This document shows, piece by piece, positions 8,971 through 17,378 of a DNA stretch of 64,000 nt. The stretch covers positions 1-64,000 of the forward strand of contig JAGCLW010000014.1 in NCBI GenBank assembly GCA_017646805.1, in the 5' to 3' direction. The notes under the pieces were generated by a model. The model was not told the DNA's origin. It searched no databases and saw only the letters and a list, made by a program, of their open reading frames with translations. The translations under genes were made by a program, and so were the position numbers. Positions within the stretch are counted from its first letter, which is position 1. Each line of letters begins with the position of its first letter. Source of the stretch: Paludibacteraceae bacterium (GTDB taxonomy: Bacteria > Bacteroidota > Bacteroidia > Bacteroidales > Paludibacteraceae).

Positions 8971-11900
8971 TTAGTATTCCATTTTACTCATGCGAATATA
9001 GCTTTGATAACGTTTTTTAGCCATATCTTCACAAGCAGTGAACAATTGTTCTGCTTCTGCAGGATATTGTTTCATTACCGAAGCAAAACGAACTTCTCCC
9101 TTCAAATAATCTTGGAAACCGTCCCATTTTGGTTCTTTAGAATCAAGAATAAATGGATTTTTACCTTCTTCTTCTAATTGTGGATTGAAACGCCACAAAT
9201 GCCAGTAACCACATTCAACCGCAGCTGCTTGTTCTGCTTGAGCTTTACCCATACCCTTCTTAAGTCCATGGTTAATACATGGAGCATAAGCGATAATAAT
9301 TGATGGTCCTGGATAAGCTTCTGCTTCACGAATTGCTTTCAAACATTGAGCTTGATCTGCTCCCATTGCAATTTGAGCAACATATACATATCCGTAAGTT
9401 GTAGCTATCATACCAAGATCTTTCTTGCGAACACGTTTTCCTGAAGCAGCAAACTTAGCAATCGCACCAAGAGGCGTTGATTTAGAAGATTGTCCACCAG
9501 TATTAGAATATACTTCTGTGTCAAGAACAAGAATATTAACATCTTCTCCAGAAGCAATAACATGGTCAAGACCTCCATAACCAATATCATAAGAAGCTCC
9601 GTCTCCACCAATGATCCATTGTGAACGTTTCACTAAGAAATGAGATAATTCTTGAAGTTTTTGACAATGACTACAACCTTTTGCCGCACCAGCTTCAATC
9701 AATGGTTTCATTTTTTCAGCTGCAACTTTAGATGCATCAGCATCATCTTTTCCAGCCAACCATTCTTGTGCAACAGCCTTAAATTCATCTGAAGCACAAT
9801 CCGCAGCAAGAGCATCTGTCAAAATATCAGAAATGCGAGCACGCATCTTTTTGTTTGCCAAAACCATTCCAAGTCCAAATTCGCAGAAGTCTTCAAACAA
9901 TGAATTTGCCCATGCTGGACCTTGACCCTTTTCATTTGTTGTGTATGGTGTTGAAGGAATTGATCCTGAATAAATTGAAGAACAACCAGTTGCATTAGCA
10001 ATAATCTCACGATCTCCATAAAGTTGAGAAATCAATTTTACATATGGAGTTTCGCCACAACCAGAACAAGCACCTGAGAATTCAAACAATGGAGTTGCAA
10101 ATTGTGAATTTTTAGGACTTTGTTTAATGTCTACAAGATCTTGTTTGCTCTTAACATTCTTAACACAATATTCCCAATTAGCAGCTTCTGCTTTTTCTTG
10201 TTCAAAAGGAACCATCTTAAGTGCTGGACCTCCAGCTTTAGGATTTCCAGGACAAACATCAACACAGTTTCCACATCCAAGACAATCCATAACTCCGACT
10301 TGCATACGGAAACGCATTCCTTTCAATTGTGCAGGAGCTTTGATTTCTAATGTTGCACCATTAAATTCTGCTGCTTCTGCTTCATCCATTACAATCGGAC
10401 GAATACATGAGTGAGGACAAACAAAAGCACACTTGTTACATTGAATACAGTTATCAGCTTCCCAAGTAGGAACAAATGGAGCAACTCCACGTTTTTCATA
10501 AGCTGCAGTTCCTTGTGGCCAAGTACCATCTTCAATTCCTTTAAATGCTGAAACTGGAAGAAGATCTCCATTTTGAGCATTGATAGGGCGAACAAGTTCA
10601 TTGATAAATGCAGGATCATTATTTGCTTCAACTACGTCATCAGCAAGATTTGCCCATGCTGAATCAACTGTAAGTTGTTTGTACTCTCCACCTCTATCAA
10701 CTGCCGCATAGTTCTTATTCACAATATCTTCACCTTTCTTACCATAAGATTTTACAATGAATTTCTTCATTTGTTCTACAGCAAGATCAACCGGAATAAC
10801 TTCTGTGATACGGAAGAATGCAGATTGAAGAATTGTATTAGTACGATTACCCAATCCTATTTCTTGTGCAATTTGAGTTGCATTGATATAATAAACAGAA
10901 ATATTATTTTGAGCAAAGTATTTCTTTACATTATTTGGAAGATTTGAAACCAATTCTTCTCCTTCCCAAATTGTGTTAAGAAGGAATGTTCCATTCTTTT
11001 GAAGACCACGAGTCACATCGTACATACGAAGATATGCTTGAACATGACATGCCACAAAATTTGGAGTATTTACCAAATATGTAGAACGGATTGGATTGTC
11101 TCCAAAACGAAGGTGAGAACAAGTAAATCCTCCCGATTTTTTCGAATCGTAAGAGAAATATGCTTGACAATGTTTGTCTGTGTTATCTCCAATAATTTTT
11201 ACAGAGTTTTTATTTGCTCCGACAGTTCCGTCTGCTCCAAGACCATAGAATTTAGCTTCAAACATTCCGGCTCCACCAAGTGCAATTTCTTCTTTTTGAG
11301 GAAGAGAAGTAAATGTTACATCATCAACGATACCAAGTGTAAAATGATCTTTTGGTTGTGGCAATGCAAGATTTTCAAACACTGTAAGAATTTGAGTTGG
11401 AGTTGTATCATTTGATCCAAGACCATAACGACCTCCTACAATAACCGGAGCATTTTCTTGTCCATAGAAACAATCTTTCACATCAAGGAATAATGGTTCT
11501 CCATTTGCTCCTGGTTCTTTTGTACGATCAAGAACTGCGATTCGTTTAACTGTTTTTGGCACTGCTGCAAGGAAATGTTTTGCAGAGAATGGACGATACA
11601 AATGAACGGATACCAATCCTACTTTTTCTCCTTTTGCAATAAGATAATCTATTGCTTCACGAGCAGCTTCCGTTACTGACCCCATTGCAATGATAACACG
11701 ATCAGCATCTTCTGCACCATAATAATCAAACAAACCGTATTTACGACCTGTGATCTCAGATATTTTATTCATATATTCTTCTACAATTGCAGGAACTGCA
11801 TCGTAATAAGAATTGCAAGACTCACGATGAGCAAAGAATGTATCTGGATTTTCAGCCATACCACGAGCTACCGGACGTTCTGGTGTCAATGCACGAGAAC

Positions 11901-12516
11901 GGAATTCTGCAAGAGCTTTTTGATCAACAAGCGGAGCTAAATCTTCATTTTCCAACAATTCTATTTTTTGAATTTCGTGAGATGTACGGAATCCGTCAAA
12001 GAAATTCAAAAATGGAACGCGACTCTTAATTGTTGCAAGATGAGCAACTCCGGCAAGATCCATAACTTCTTGTACAGAACCTTCTGCAAGCATTGCAAAT
12101 CCTGTTTGACGACAAGACATAACATCTTGATGATCTCCAAAGATACACAATGAATGAGATGCTAATGTACGAGCTGAAACATGAAATACCGAAGGTAAAA
12201 ATTCTCCAGCAATCTTGTACATATTAGGAATCATAAGAAGAAGCCCTTGTGACGCTGTATAAGTCGTTGTCAAAGCTCCTGCTTGAAGAGATCCATGCAC
12301 TGCTCCTGCAGCACCACCTTCTGATTGCATTTCTTGAACAAGCACTGTTTCGCCGAAAATATTTTTACGACCTTGAGCAGCCCATTCGTCTACATACTCT
12401 GCCATCGTTGATGATGGCGTGATTGGGTAAATTGCCGCTACTTCTGAAAACATATACGAGATATGTGCAGCAGCTTGGTTACCATCACAAGTAATAAACT
12501 TTTTTTCTTTTGCCAT
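8971..12516 (-). CDS. nifJ: Pyruvate:ferredoxin (flavodoxin) oxidoreductase
   Basis: Single-chain PFOR of 1181 residues, the usual length. It oxidises pyruvate with CoA to acetyl-CoA and CO2 and passes electrons to ferredoxin or flavodoxin. Order seen: N-terminal pyrimidine-binding domain with YPITPSSTMAEYVDEW (about 35), the CoA/transketolase-C-like region, a two-cluster ferredoxin domain (CIQCNKCAFVCPHSC and CLGCGNCVDVCPG, about residues 690-765), and the thiamine-diphosphate domain with CSGCGETPYVKL, NATGCSSIYSGS and GDGASYDIGYGG. The final proximal-cluster Cys lies near the C-terminus of that domain. It indicates anaerobic or fermentative metabolism. It is monocistronic, with its own promoter and terminator, and is notably richer in G/C-ending codons than its neighbours, which suggests high expression. 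Confidence 0.97.
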   Translation of the reverse strand: MAKEKKFITCDGNQAAAHISYMFSEVAAIYPITPSSTMAEYVDEWAAQGRKNIFGETVLVQEMQSEGGAAGAVHGSLQAGALTTTYTASQGLLLMIPNMYKIAGEFLPSVFHVSARTLASHSLCIFGDHQDVMSCRQTGFAMLAEGSVQEVMDLAGVAHLATIKSRVPFLNFFDGFRTSHEIQKIELLENEDLAPLVDQKALAEFRSRALTPERPVARGMAENPDTFFAHRESCNSYYDAVPAIVEEYMNKISEITGRKYGLFDYYGAEDADRVIIAMGSVTEAAREAIDYLIAKGEKVGLVSVHLYRPFSAKHFLAAVPKTVKRIAVLDRTKEPGANGEPLFLDVKDCFYGQENAPVIVGGRYGLGSNDTTPTQILTVFENLALPQPKDHFTLGIVDDVTFTSLPQKEEIALGGAGMFEAKFYGLGADGTVGANKNSVKIIGDNTDKHCQAYFSYDSKKSGGFTCSHLRFGDNPIRSTYLVNTPNFVACHVQAYLRMYDVTRGLQKNGTFLLNTIWEGEELVSNLPNNVKKYFAQNNISVYYINATQIAQEIGLGNRTNTILQSAFFRITEVIPVDLAVEQMKKFIVKSYGKKGEDIVNKNYAAVDRGGEYKQLTVDSAWANLADDVVEANNDPAFINELVRPINAQNGDLLPVSAFKGIEDGTWPQGTAAYEKRGVAPFVPTWEADNCIQCNKCAFVCPHSCIRPIVMDEAEAAEFNGATLEIKAPAQLKGMRFRMQVGVMDCLGCGNCVDVCPGNPKAGGPALKMVPFEQEKAEAANWEYCVKNVKSKQDLVDIKQSPKNSQFATPLFEFSGACSGCGETPYVKLISQLYGDREIIANATGCSSIYSGSIPSTPYTTNEKGQGPAWANSLFEDFCEFGLGMVLANKKMRARISDILTDALAADCASDEFKAVAQEWLAGKDDADASKVAAEKMKPLIEAGAAKGCSHCQKLQELSHFLVKRSQWIIGGDGASYDIGYGGLDHVIASGEDVNILVLDTEVYSNTGGQSSKSTPLGAIAKFAASGKRVRKKDLGMIATTYGYVYVAQIAMGADQAQCLKAIREAEAYPGPSIIIAYAPCINHGLKKGMGKAQAEQAAAVECGYWHLWRFNPQLEEEGKNPFILDSKEPKWDGFQDYLKGEVRFASVMKQYPAEAEQLFTACEDMAKKRYQSYIRMSKMEY

Positions 12517-12589
12517 TTTACTTGTTATTTAAATTTGAAGTTGATAATTTTTATAAATTCTATAATTATTTTTCACTTTTCACGAAGGA

Positions 12590-12597
12590 CAAAGATA
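12590..12597 (-). promoter_or_regulatory. -7 promoter element for nifJ
   Basis: Minus strand reads TATCTTTG (TAnnTTTG). The leader to the ATG at 12516 is about 67 bases and A/T-rich. Confidence 0.6.
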
Positions 12598-12695
12598 CAT
12601 TTTTTCTTTGAAAAAAGACTATAAAAAACGGATTTTATACAAAAAAAATAACGATTTAGAAAAAAACATTTTTCCTAAATTCATTTTCTATAAAA

Positions 12696-13613
12696 TCATT
12701 CTATCGTATTGATGTCAAAAGGTGTAACTTGATAAACAAAATAATTCAACCAATTAGTATATAACAAATTAGCGTGAGAACGCCAACGTACTAATGGCGA
12801 TAAGTTCGGATTATTTTGAGGATAATAATTGCGTGGAATATCAATTGGCAACCCTTTTGATATATCTCGCTTATATTCTTCGTCAAGTGTGTATGGAGAA
12901 TACTCCGCATGACCCGTAATAAAAATTTCTCGCCCATCTTTTCCCATTACAATAGACACTCCTGCATCGGCAGATTCTGCAAGAATCTGTAAATTCTCAA
13001 CTCGCTCTATATCTTCTCTACGAATTTCAGTATGTCTACTATGTGGCATGTAAAAAACATCATCAAATCCGCGAAACAAAGGATTTTGAGAATCATTTGT
13101 CACATGTTCAAACACACCAAACATTTTTTTTGTCAACGGATATTTTTTTATACCATAATAATGATACAAAGCCGCTTGAGCTGCCCAACAAATAAAAAAT
13201 GTTGATGTCACATTTGTTCGTGCCCAATCAAAAATTTCTTTCACTTCACCCCAATAAGTCACTTGATCATATTCTAAATGTTCAACCGGAGCTCCCGTAA
13301 CAATCAACCCATCGTATTTATGTTTCTTAACTTCTTCAAAATCTATGTAAAACTCCATCAAATGCTCTATTGGAGTATGAGTAGGTTTGTGACTGTGTAA
13401 TTTGATAAATTCTAACTCTATTTGCAATGGTGTATTTGATAACAAACGAACAATATCTGTTTCTGTTGTCACTTTTATTGGCATAAGATTAAGGCAAGCG
13501 ATTCGCAACGGACGAATATCTTGTAAATCTGCCCGAGTTGAATTCATAACGAAAATATTTTCGTTTTTCAACAATTCTATTGCAGGTAATTTATCTGGAA
13601 GTGTTAAAGGCAT
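12696..13613 (-). CDS. metA: Homoserine O-acyltransferase MetA (predicted acetyl-CoA user)
   Basis: First committed step of methionine synthesis: transfers an acyl group to homoserine. I start it at the ATG at 13613 (MPLTLPDKLPA) and not at 13646, since the latter lies upstream of the promoter box at 13636-13643. Counting from this start the catalytic residues fall exactly at the classic positions: nucleophile C142 (FFICWAAQ), H235 and E237 (TGHAEY). Residue 111 is Glu (GAPVEHLEY). In this family Glu111 goes with acetyl-CoA and Gly111 with succinyl-CoA, so homoserine O-acetyltransferase is the likelier activity. It has 305 residues and stands alone between nifJ and galE. Confidence 0.93.
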   Translation of the reverse strand: MPLTLPDKLPAIELLKNENIFVMNSTRADLQDIRPLRIACLNLMPIKVTTETDIVRLLSNTPLQIELEFIKLHSHKPTHTPIEHLMEFYIDFEEVKKHKYDGLIVTGAPVEHLEYDQVTYWGEVKEIFDWARTNVTSTFFICWAAQAALYHYYGIKKYPLTKKMFGVFEHVTNDSQNPLFRGFDDVFYMPHSRHTEIRREDIERVENLQILAESADAGVSIVMGKDGREIFITGHAEYSPYTLDEEYKRDISKGLPIDIPRNYYPQNNPNLSPLVRWRSHANLLYTNWLNYFVYQVTPFDINTIE

Positions 13614-13635
13614 ATTTCTAAATAAAAATGAACTG

Positions 13636-13643
13636 CAAAAATA
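13636..13643 (-). promoter_or_regulatory. -7 promoter element for metA
   Basis: Minus strand reads TATTTTTG. It gives a leader of about 15 bases to the ATG at 13613 and rules out the longer reading frame starting at 13646. Confidence 0.55.
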
Positions 13644-13667
13644 CAATTTTTTCTCAAATTACAGAAG

Positions 13668-13702
13668 TAAAAAAATAGAGGTATACAAGATGACACCTCT
13701 AT
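13668..13702 (-). terminator. Terminator after galE
   Basis: ATAGAGGT and ACCTCTAT make an 8-bp stem with a 12-base loop; on the minus strand it is followed by a run of T. Confidence 0.75.
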
Positions 13703-13721
13703 TTATCAAAATTATTATTAT

Positions 13722-14762
13722 TTATTTTTCTATCAAACTCGCTCGTAATTTTTGTTCCCAACGCCAAGCCGACAAAAGTGTTTCTTCTATTGTCGACTCT
13801 GCTTTCCAACCCAAAACAGAATTTGCTTTTGTAGAATCTGCCCAAACTTGTTCGATATCTCCTGATCGACGACCAACTATTTGATACGGCAAATCAACTC
13901 CGGTAACTTTTTTAAACGCACTGATAAGTTCTAAAACTGAAGTTCCCTTTCCTGTTCCTATATTAAAACATTCCAAAGCCACATCTTGTTTGTTTTCCAA
14001 CATACGTTTCACCGCCAAAACATGAGCTTTCGCTAAATCGACCACATTGATATAATCTCGAATACAACTACCATCAGAAGTATTATAATCATCTCCAAAA
14101 ACACTTAATTTTTCTCGAAGACCAATAGCTGTTTGTGTGATAAATGGAACTAAATTGCTTGGAATTCCTACTGGCAATTCACCAATTTCGGCAGATGGAT
14201 GTGCTCCAATTGGATTGAAATAACGAAGAAGAATACTATTCATTTCTGCTCCGGAATGAATAACATCTCGAATAATTTCTTCACAAATTTGTTTCGTATT
14301 TCCGTATGGAGAAGTTGCAGGCTTTATGGGAGCATCTTCAGTCACAGGCAATACATCGGGTTGTCCATATACCGTACAAGATGAAGAAAATACTATATTA
14401 CGAATTCCATGGATTGGCATTAAATCAAGAATATTCATCAATCCATTGACATTATTTCGATAATACATTATCGGCTTTTCAACGGATTCTCCGACCGCTT
14501 TGCTTGCGGCAAAATGAATAATCGCTTTTATACCTTCATATTTTGAAAACATATCATCCATAGCAACATAATCTACACAATCTATATTTTCAAAATGAGG
14601 CTTTATGCCCGTTATATGCTCTATTCTTGCTATTGATTCTATGGTAGAGTTGGACAAATTATCAACAATAATAACTTCAAACCCTGCATTCTGAAGCTCA
14701 ACAACAGTATGAGATCCTATATAACCCGTTCCACCAGTTACTAATACTTTTACGTTATCCAT
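13722..14762 (-). CDS. galE: UDP-glucose 4-epimerase
   Basis: Short-chain dehydrogenase-type epimerase that interconverts UDP-glucose and UDP-galactose with bound NAD. The Rossmann motif GGTGYIG is at residues 10-16. The catalytic pair Y153 and K157 sits in SPYGNTK, and the Ser/Thr partner lies in the SSSCT segment (126-130). RYFNPIGAHPS and the later FNIGTGKGTSVLE are typical GalE signatures. Its 346 residues are the normal length. It lies 26 bases downstream of a sugar-phosphate nucleotidyltransferase gene, so the pair probably makes UDP-sugars for surface polysaccharide. Confidence 0.95.
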   Translation of the reverse strand: MDNVKVLVTGGTGYIGSHTVVELQNAGFEVIIVDNLSNSTIESIARIEHITGIKPHFENIDCVDYVAMDDMFSKYEGIKAIIHFAASKAVGESVEKPIMYYRNNVNGLMNILDLMPIHGIRNIVFSSSCTVYGQPDVLPVTEDAPIKPATSPYGNTKQICEEIIRDVIHSGAEMNSILLRYFNPIGAHPSAEIGELPVGIPSNLVPFITQTAIGLREKLSVFGDDYNTSDGSCIRDYINVVDLAKAHVLAVKRMLENKQDVALECFNIGTGKGTSVLELISAFKKVTGVDLPYQIVGRRSGDIEQVWADSTKANSVLGWKAESTIEETLLSAWRWEQKLRASLIEK

Positions 14763-14788
14763 ATCAAATAATAGTATACGAAAACAAC

Positions 14789-15691
14789 TTAAAACAACTT
14801 TGCCGGATAAACCCCTTGATTCACTAATTCATTAATTTTTAACAAAACAATCGGTTTGTCTTGTGCATAAGTCACTCCAAACCATTTGCTTGTAGTATCC
14901 AACAAACGAACTGTTGCTTTGTTTTCTTTAATAAGAAAATCAACAACAGAAGGAATATAAAATTCTGCTTTAAGACTATCTTTATTTTCTTTTAAAAATT
15001 CAACAAAAAGTTCTTTTGAATAAGAAAAATAATCCGGAGTAAATCCCCACATATTCATTGAAACAAGAGTTCCTTGCTCTATCTTTTGTTTTTGATGAAA
15101 TTCATCTTGATAAGTAATAATTCCAGCATTACGCTCTATTTTTTCTCGCTCTACGATACCCGACAAAAAGCCATTTTCATCACTTGTACAAACTCCTCGA
15201 TTCACCATTCCACTATCCGATAATGTGTTCTCTACTCGATACCCAACCATACAATACTTCCCTTTTAAATCCTGAACTTCTTTCAAAAAATCAGCCAATA
15301 CCTGAAATGAATTTGCCCCATAAAAATCATCTGCATTAATCACTGCAAACGGTTCTTTAATTACATCAGCTCCCATCAACACCGCATGATTCGTTCCCCA
15401 AGGGCGTGTCCGTTCTTTATTCGGACAAAAACCTTGAGGCAAAGAATCTACCTCTTGAAAAACAACCTCCGTATCTATAATTCCCTCATATTTTTTCAAT
15501 ACTATATCTCTAAATTCTTGTTCAAAAGAATGACGAATAACGAATACAACTTTCCCAAATCCTGCTCGTTTGGCATCATAAACAGAATAATCCATAATTG
15601 TTTCTCCATTAGGACCAATTCCATCTAATTGTTTCAAACCTCCGTACCGGCTCCCCATTCCTGCAGCCAAAACAAATAATGTTGGTTTCAT
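14789..15691 (-). CDS. Sugar-phosphate nucleotidyltransferase (UDP-glucose pyrophosphorylase-like)
   Basis: NTP-transferase fold: MKPTLFVLAAGMGSRYGGLKQL carries the nucleotide-binding G-x-G-x-R loop at residues 9-16, with a Lys at 20, and INADDFYG near 120 holds the metal-binding Asp. About 300 residues, found widely in Bacteroidales as a nucleotidyltransferase family protein. Location ahead of galE suggests it supplies UDP-glucose from glucose-1-phosphate, but the sugar and base are not settled by sequence. It is the first gene of the two-gene unit, with a promoter box at 15767. Confidence 0.82.
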   Translation of the reverse strand: MKPTLFVLAAGMGSRYGGLKQLDGIGPNGETIMDYSVYDAKRAGFGKVVFVIRHSFEQEFRDIVLKKYEGIIDTEVVFQEVDSLPQGFCPNKERTRPWGTNHAVLMGADVIKEPFAVINADDFYGANSFQVLADFLKEVQDLKGKYCMVGYRVENTLSDSGMVNRGVCTSDENGFLSGIVEREKIERNAGIITYQDEFHQKQKIEQGTLVSMNMWGFTPDYFSYSKELFVEFLKENKDSLKAEFYIPSVVDFLIKENKATVRLLDTTSKWFGVTYAQDKPIVLLKINELVNQGVYPAKLF

Positions 15692-15766
15692 CTCTACAAA
15701 AACGCTTATTTTTTAATTATTTATAATGTTCTTTTTTTTATTATTTACATCTCTAAATGAGCGTCG

Positions 15767-15774
15767 CAAAGATA
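15767..15774 (-). promoter_or_regulatory. -7 promoter element for the nucleotidyltransferase-galE unit
   Basis: Minus strand reads TATCTTTG; leader of about 70 A/T-rich bases to the ATG at 15691. Confidence 0.6.
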
Positions 15775-15893
15775 CAAAACATTTATCATAATAGTCTATT
15801 ATTTTAAACTTTTTTAAGTTTTTCGCCTTAAAAAACTATTATTTTGTCCATTTCATTCTATTTAATACAAAATCAAAAATTTTAATTTAATGA

Positions 15894-15930
15894 CAAAAAA
15901 AAAAGACTAAGAAAAATTTTCTTAGTCTTT
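15894..15930 (-). terminator. Terminator of the infC-rpmI-rplT operon
   Basis: AAAGACTAAGAAAA and TTTTCTTAGTCTTT form a long stem followed on the minus strand by a T run; it lies 20 bases after rplT. Confidence 0.88.
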
Positions 15931-15950
15931 CTTTGTTTCTATAAAAAAAC

Positions 15951-16301
15951 TTATGCATTCTTTGCTTTTTCAACGATTGCTTTGAATGCTTCTGGGTGAT
16001 TCATTGCCAAATCTGCAAGAACCTTACGATTCATTTCAATTCCTGCTTTATGAAGCGTTCCCATCAATTTTGAATAAGACATTCCTTCCAAGCGAGCAGC
16101 GGCATTAATACGTTGAATCCACAATGCACGGAAATTACGTTTTTTAGTCTTACGATCACGGAAAGCATAAGTAAGACCTTTTTCCCAAGTATTTTTGGCA
16201 ACAGTCCATACATTCTTTCTCGCACCATAATATCCTCTTGTAAGTTTGAGGATTCTTTTTCTTTTAGCTCTTGAAGCTACATGATTTACTGATCTAGGCA
16301 T
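15951..16301 (-). CDS. rplT: 50S ribosomal protein L20
   Basis: 116 residues beginning [19 protein letters not shown], the standard L20 start, and very basic throughout. It binds 23S rRNA early in assembly and in several bacteria also represses its own operon. Third gene of infC-rpmI-rplT. The 100-base gap before it contains a hairpin (16322-16363) that could serve such feedback. Confidence 0.98.
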   Translation of the reverse strand: MPRSVNHVASRAKRKRILKLTRGYYGARKNVWTVAKNTWEKGLTYAFRDRKTKKRNFRALWIQRINAAARLEGMSYSKLMGTLHKAGIEMNRKVLADLAMNHPEAFKAIVEKAKNA

Positions 16302-16321
16302 AATTAAAATTAATTTTGATT

Positions 16322-16363
16322 GTTAGCGTTTCTCTCTACAAGAGAAATCTTCAAATGCTAAAC
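16322..16363 (-). promoter_or_regulatory. Hairpin just upstream of rplT, possible L20 autoregulatory site
   Basis: Inner stem TTTCTCT/AGAGAAA (16329-16335 with 16341-16347) inside an outer stem GTTAGC/GCTAAAC (16322-16327 with 16357-16363, one bulge). It ends 20 bases before the L20 ATG, inside the operon. L20 feedback through leader RNA is established in E. coli and Bacillus; applying it here is inference. Confidence 0.4.
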
Positions 16364-16401
16364 ATTCTGTTAAAAATAAAAAGATAAGTTTGCGTTTAAG
16401 A

Positions 16402-16599
16402 CTACTTCAATCCCAACAAGATTTTAGCTTGCTTTTCATCAACTCGAGCAACTATAGCATCGTGAGTCAAAGAACGTTTTTGCTTAGTTGTCTTTTTTGT
16501 CAAGATGTGACGCTTAAAGGCGTGCTTTCTTTTAATCTTTCCTGATCCGGTAAGAGCGAATCTTTTTTTTGCACCGGAATTAGTCTTTAATTTTGGCAT
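16402..16599 (-). CDS. rpmI: 50S ribosomal protein L35
   Basis: 65 residues beginning [20 protein letters not shown], a textbook L35. It is basic and lies between infC and rplT in the conserved operon order, starting 25 bases after the infC stop. Confidence 0.97.
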   Translation of the reverse strand: MPKLKTNSGAKKRFALTGSGKIKRKHAFKRHILTKKTTKQKRSLTHDAIVARVDEKQAKILLGLK

Positions 16600-16624
16600 T
16601 ATACAATTATTTAATTAATAAAAT

Positions 16625-17182
16625 TTATTTCTTTTTCGGAGATAACATGATTATCATACGTTTTCCTTCTAAAACCGGAAGTGAATCAACTTTTGCAATT
16701 TCTTCAAGATCATTTGCAAAACGCAACAATAAAACTTCGCCTTGCTCTTTAAACAAAATAGAACGTCCTTTGAAAAAGACATAAGCTTTCACTTTGCATC
16801 CCTCGTTAATAAAACCGATGGCATGTTTTAGTTTGAAATTATAATCATGTTCATCTGTTTGAGGTCCGAAACGAATTTCCTTAACAACAACTTTAGTCGC
16901 TTTCGCTTTTTGTTCTTTTTCTCGTTTCTTTTGTTGATACAAAAACTTTTGATAATCAACTATTTTACAAACCGGAGGAACCGCATTAGGAGAAATCTCA
17001 ACAAGATCCAATTCCAAATCATCTGCTATTTTTATAGCTTCCTGAATAGAATATACTCCTTGCTCCACATTTTCACCAACCAATCGCACTTCTTTAGCTA
17101 TTATTTTTTCGTTGATCTTGTGTTGCTCTTCTTTTTCTACGCGTCCACGAATACGTGAACGATTGTCTTGTGTTGCGATAAT
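16625..17182 (-). CDS. infC: Translation initiation factor IF-3, starting at AUU
   Basis: IF-3 checks start-codon pairing on the 30S subunit. The conserved N-terminal signature reads [18 protein letters not shown] and is encoded upstream of the first ATG/GTG/TTG (a GTG at 17089), so translation must begin earlier. Between the in-frame stop upstream and this signature no ATG, GTG or TTG occurs. The codon pair ATT-ATC at 17177-17182 lies 5 bases after AAGGAGG, so I set the start at ATT (17182), giving 185 residues. An AUU start is the classic device for IF-3 self-control in E. coli. First gene of infC-rpmI-rplT. Confidence 0.9.
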   Translation of the reverse strand: MIATQDNRSRIRGRVEKEEQHKINEKIIAKEVRLVGENVEQGVYSIQEAIKIADDLELDLVEISPNAVPPVCKIVDYQKFLYQQKKREKEQKAKATKVVVKEIRFGPQTDEHDYNFKLKHAIGFINEGCKVKAYVFFKGRSILFKEQGEVLLLRFANDLEEIAKVDSLPVLEGKRMIIMLSPKKK

Positions 17183-17187
17183 TAAAT

Positions 17188-17194
17188 CCTCCTT
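17188..17194 (-). promoter_or_regulatory. infC: Strong Shine-Dalgarno sequence that fixes the infC start
   Basis: Minus strand reads AAGGAGG, 5 bases before the ATT codon. Such full anti-16S matches are rare in this window, where most starts have none, so it probably compensates for the non-AUG start or forms part of the control. Confidence 0.8.
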
Positions 17195-17256
17195 AAAATT
17201 TGTTTATATTCTTGCATTTTTGGTGTACAACGCTCTATACACACTTTTTGCGGGCA

Positions 17257-17264
17257 CAAAGATA
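17257..17264 (-). promoter_or_regulatory. -7 promoter element for infC-rpmI-rplT
   Basis: Minus strand reads TATCTTTG; leader of about 65-70 bases to the AUU start. Confidence 0.6.
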
Positions 17265-17321
17265 CACTTTTTATTTGAAATACAATATTTTTCTAAATAT
17301 TTTTTCACAAAAAAAAATAAT

Positions 17322-17351
17322 AAAGACGCCGTTTTGAATTAAGGCGTCTTT
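17322..17351 (-). terminator. Terminator after thrS
   Basis: AAAGACGCC (17322-17330) pairs with GGCGTCTTT (17343-17351), loop of 12 bases, T-rich on the minus strand. It separates argS-thrS from infC-rpmI-rplT. Confidence 0.82.
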
Positions 17352-17378
17352 ATAAAAAACTATTTCTCTTTTAAGACT

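Noticed and set aside
10127-10414. Plus-strand frames of 76-95 codons inside nifJ
   Set aside because: nifJ has intact cofactor motifs across the region; these frames are antisense shadows made possible by its codon use.
13614-13646. A longer metA start
   Set aside because: It lies upstream of the promoter box and would shift the catalytic residues away from their classic numbering.
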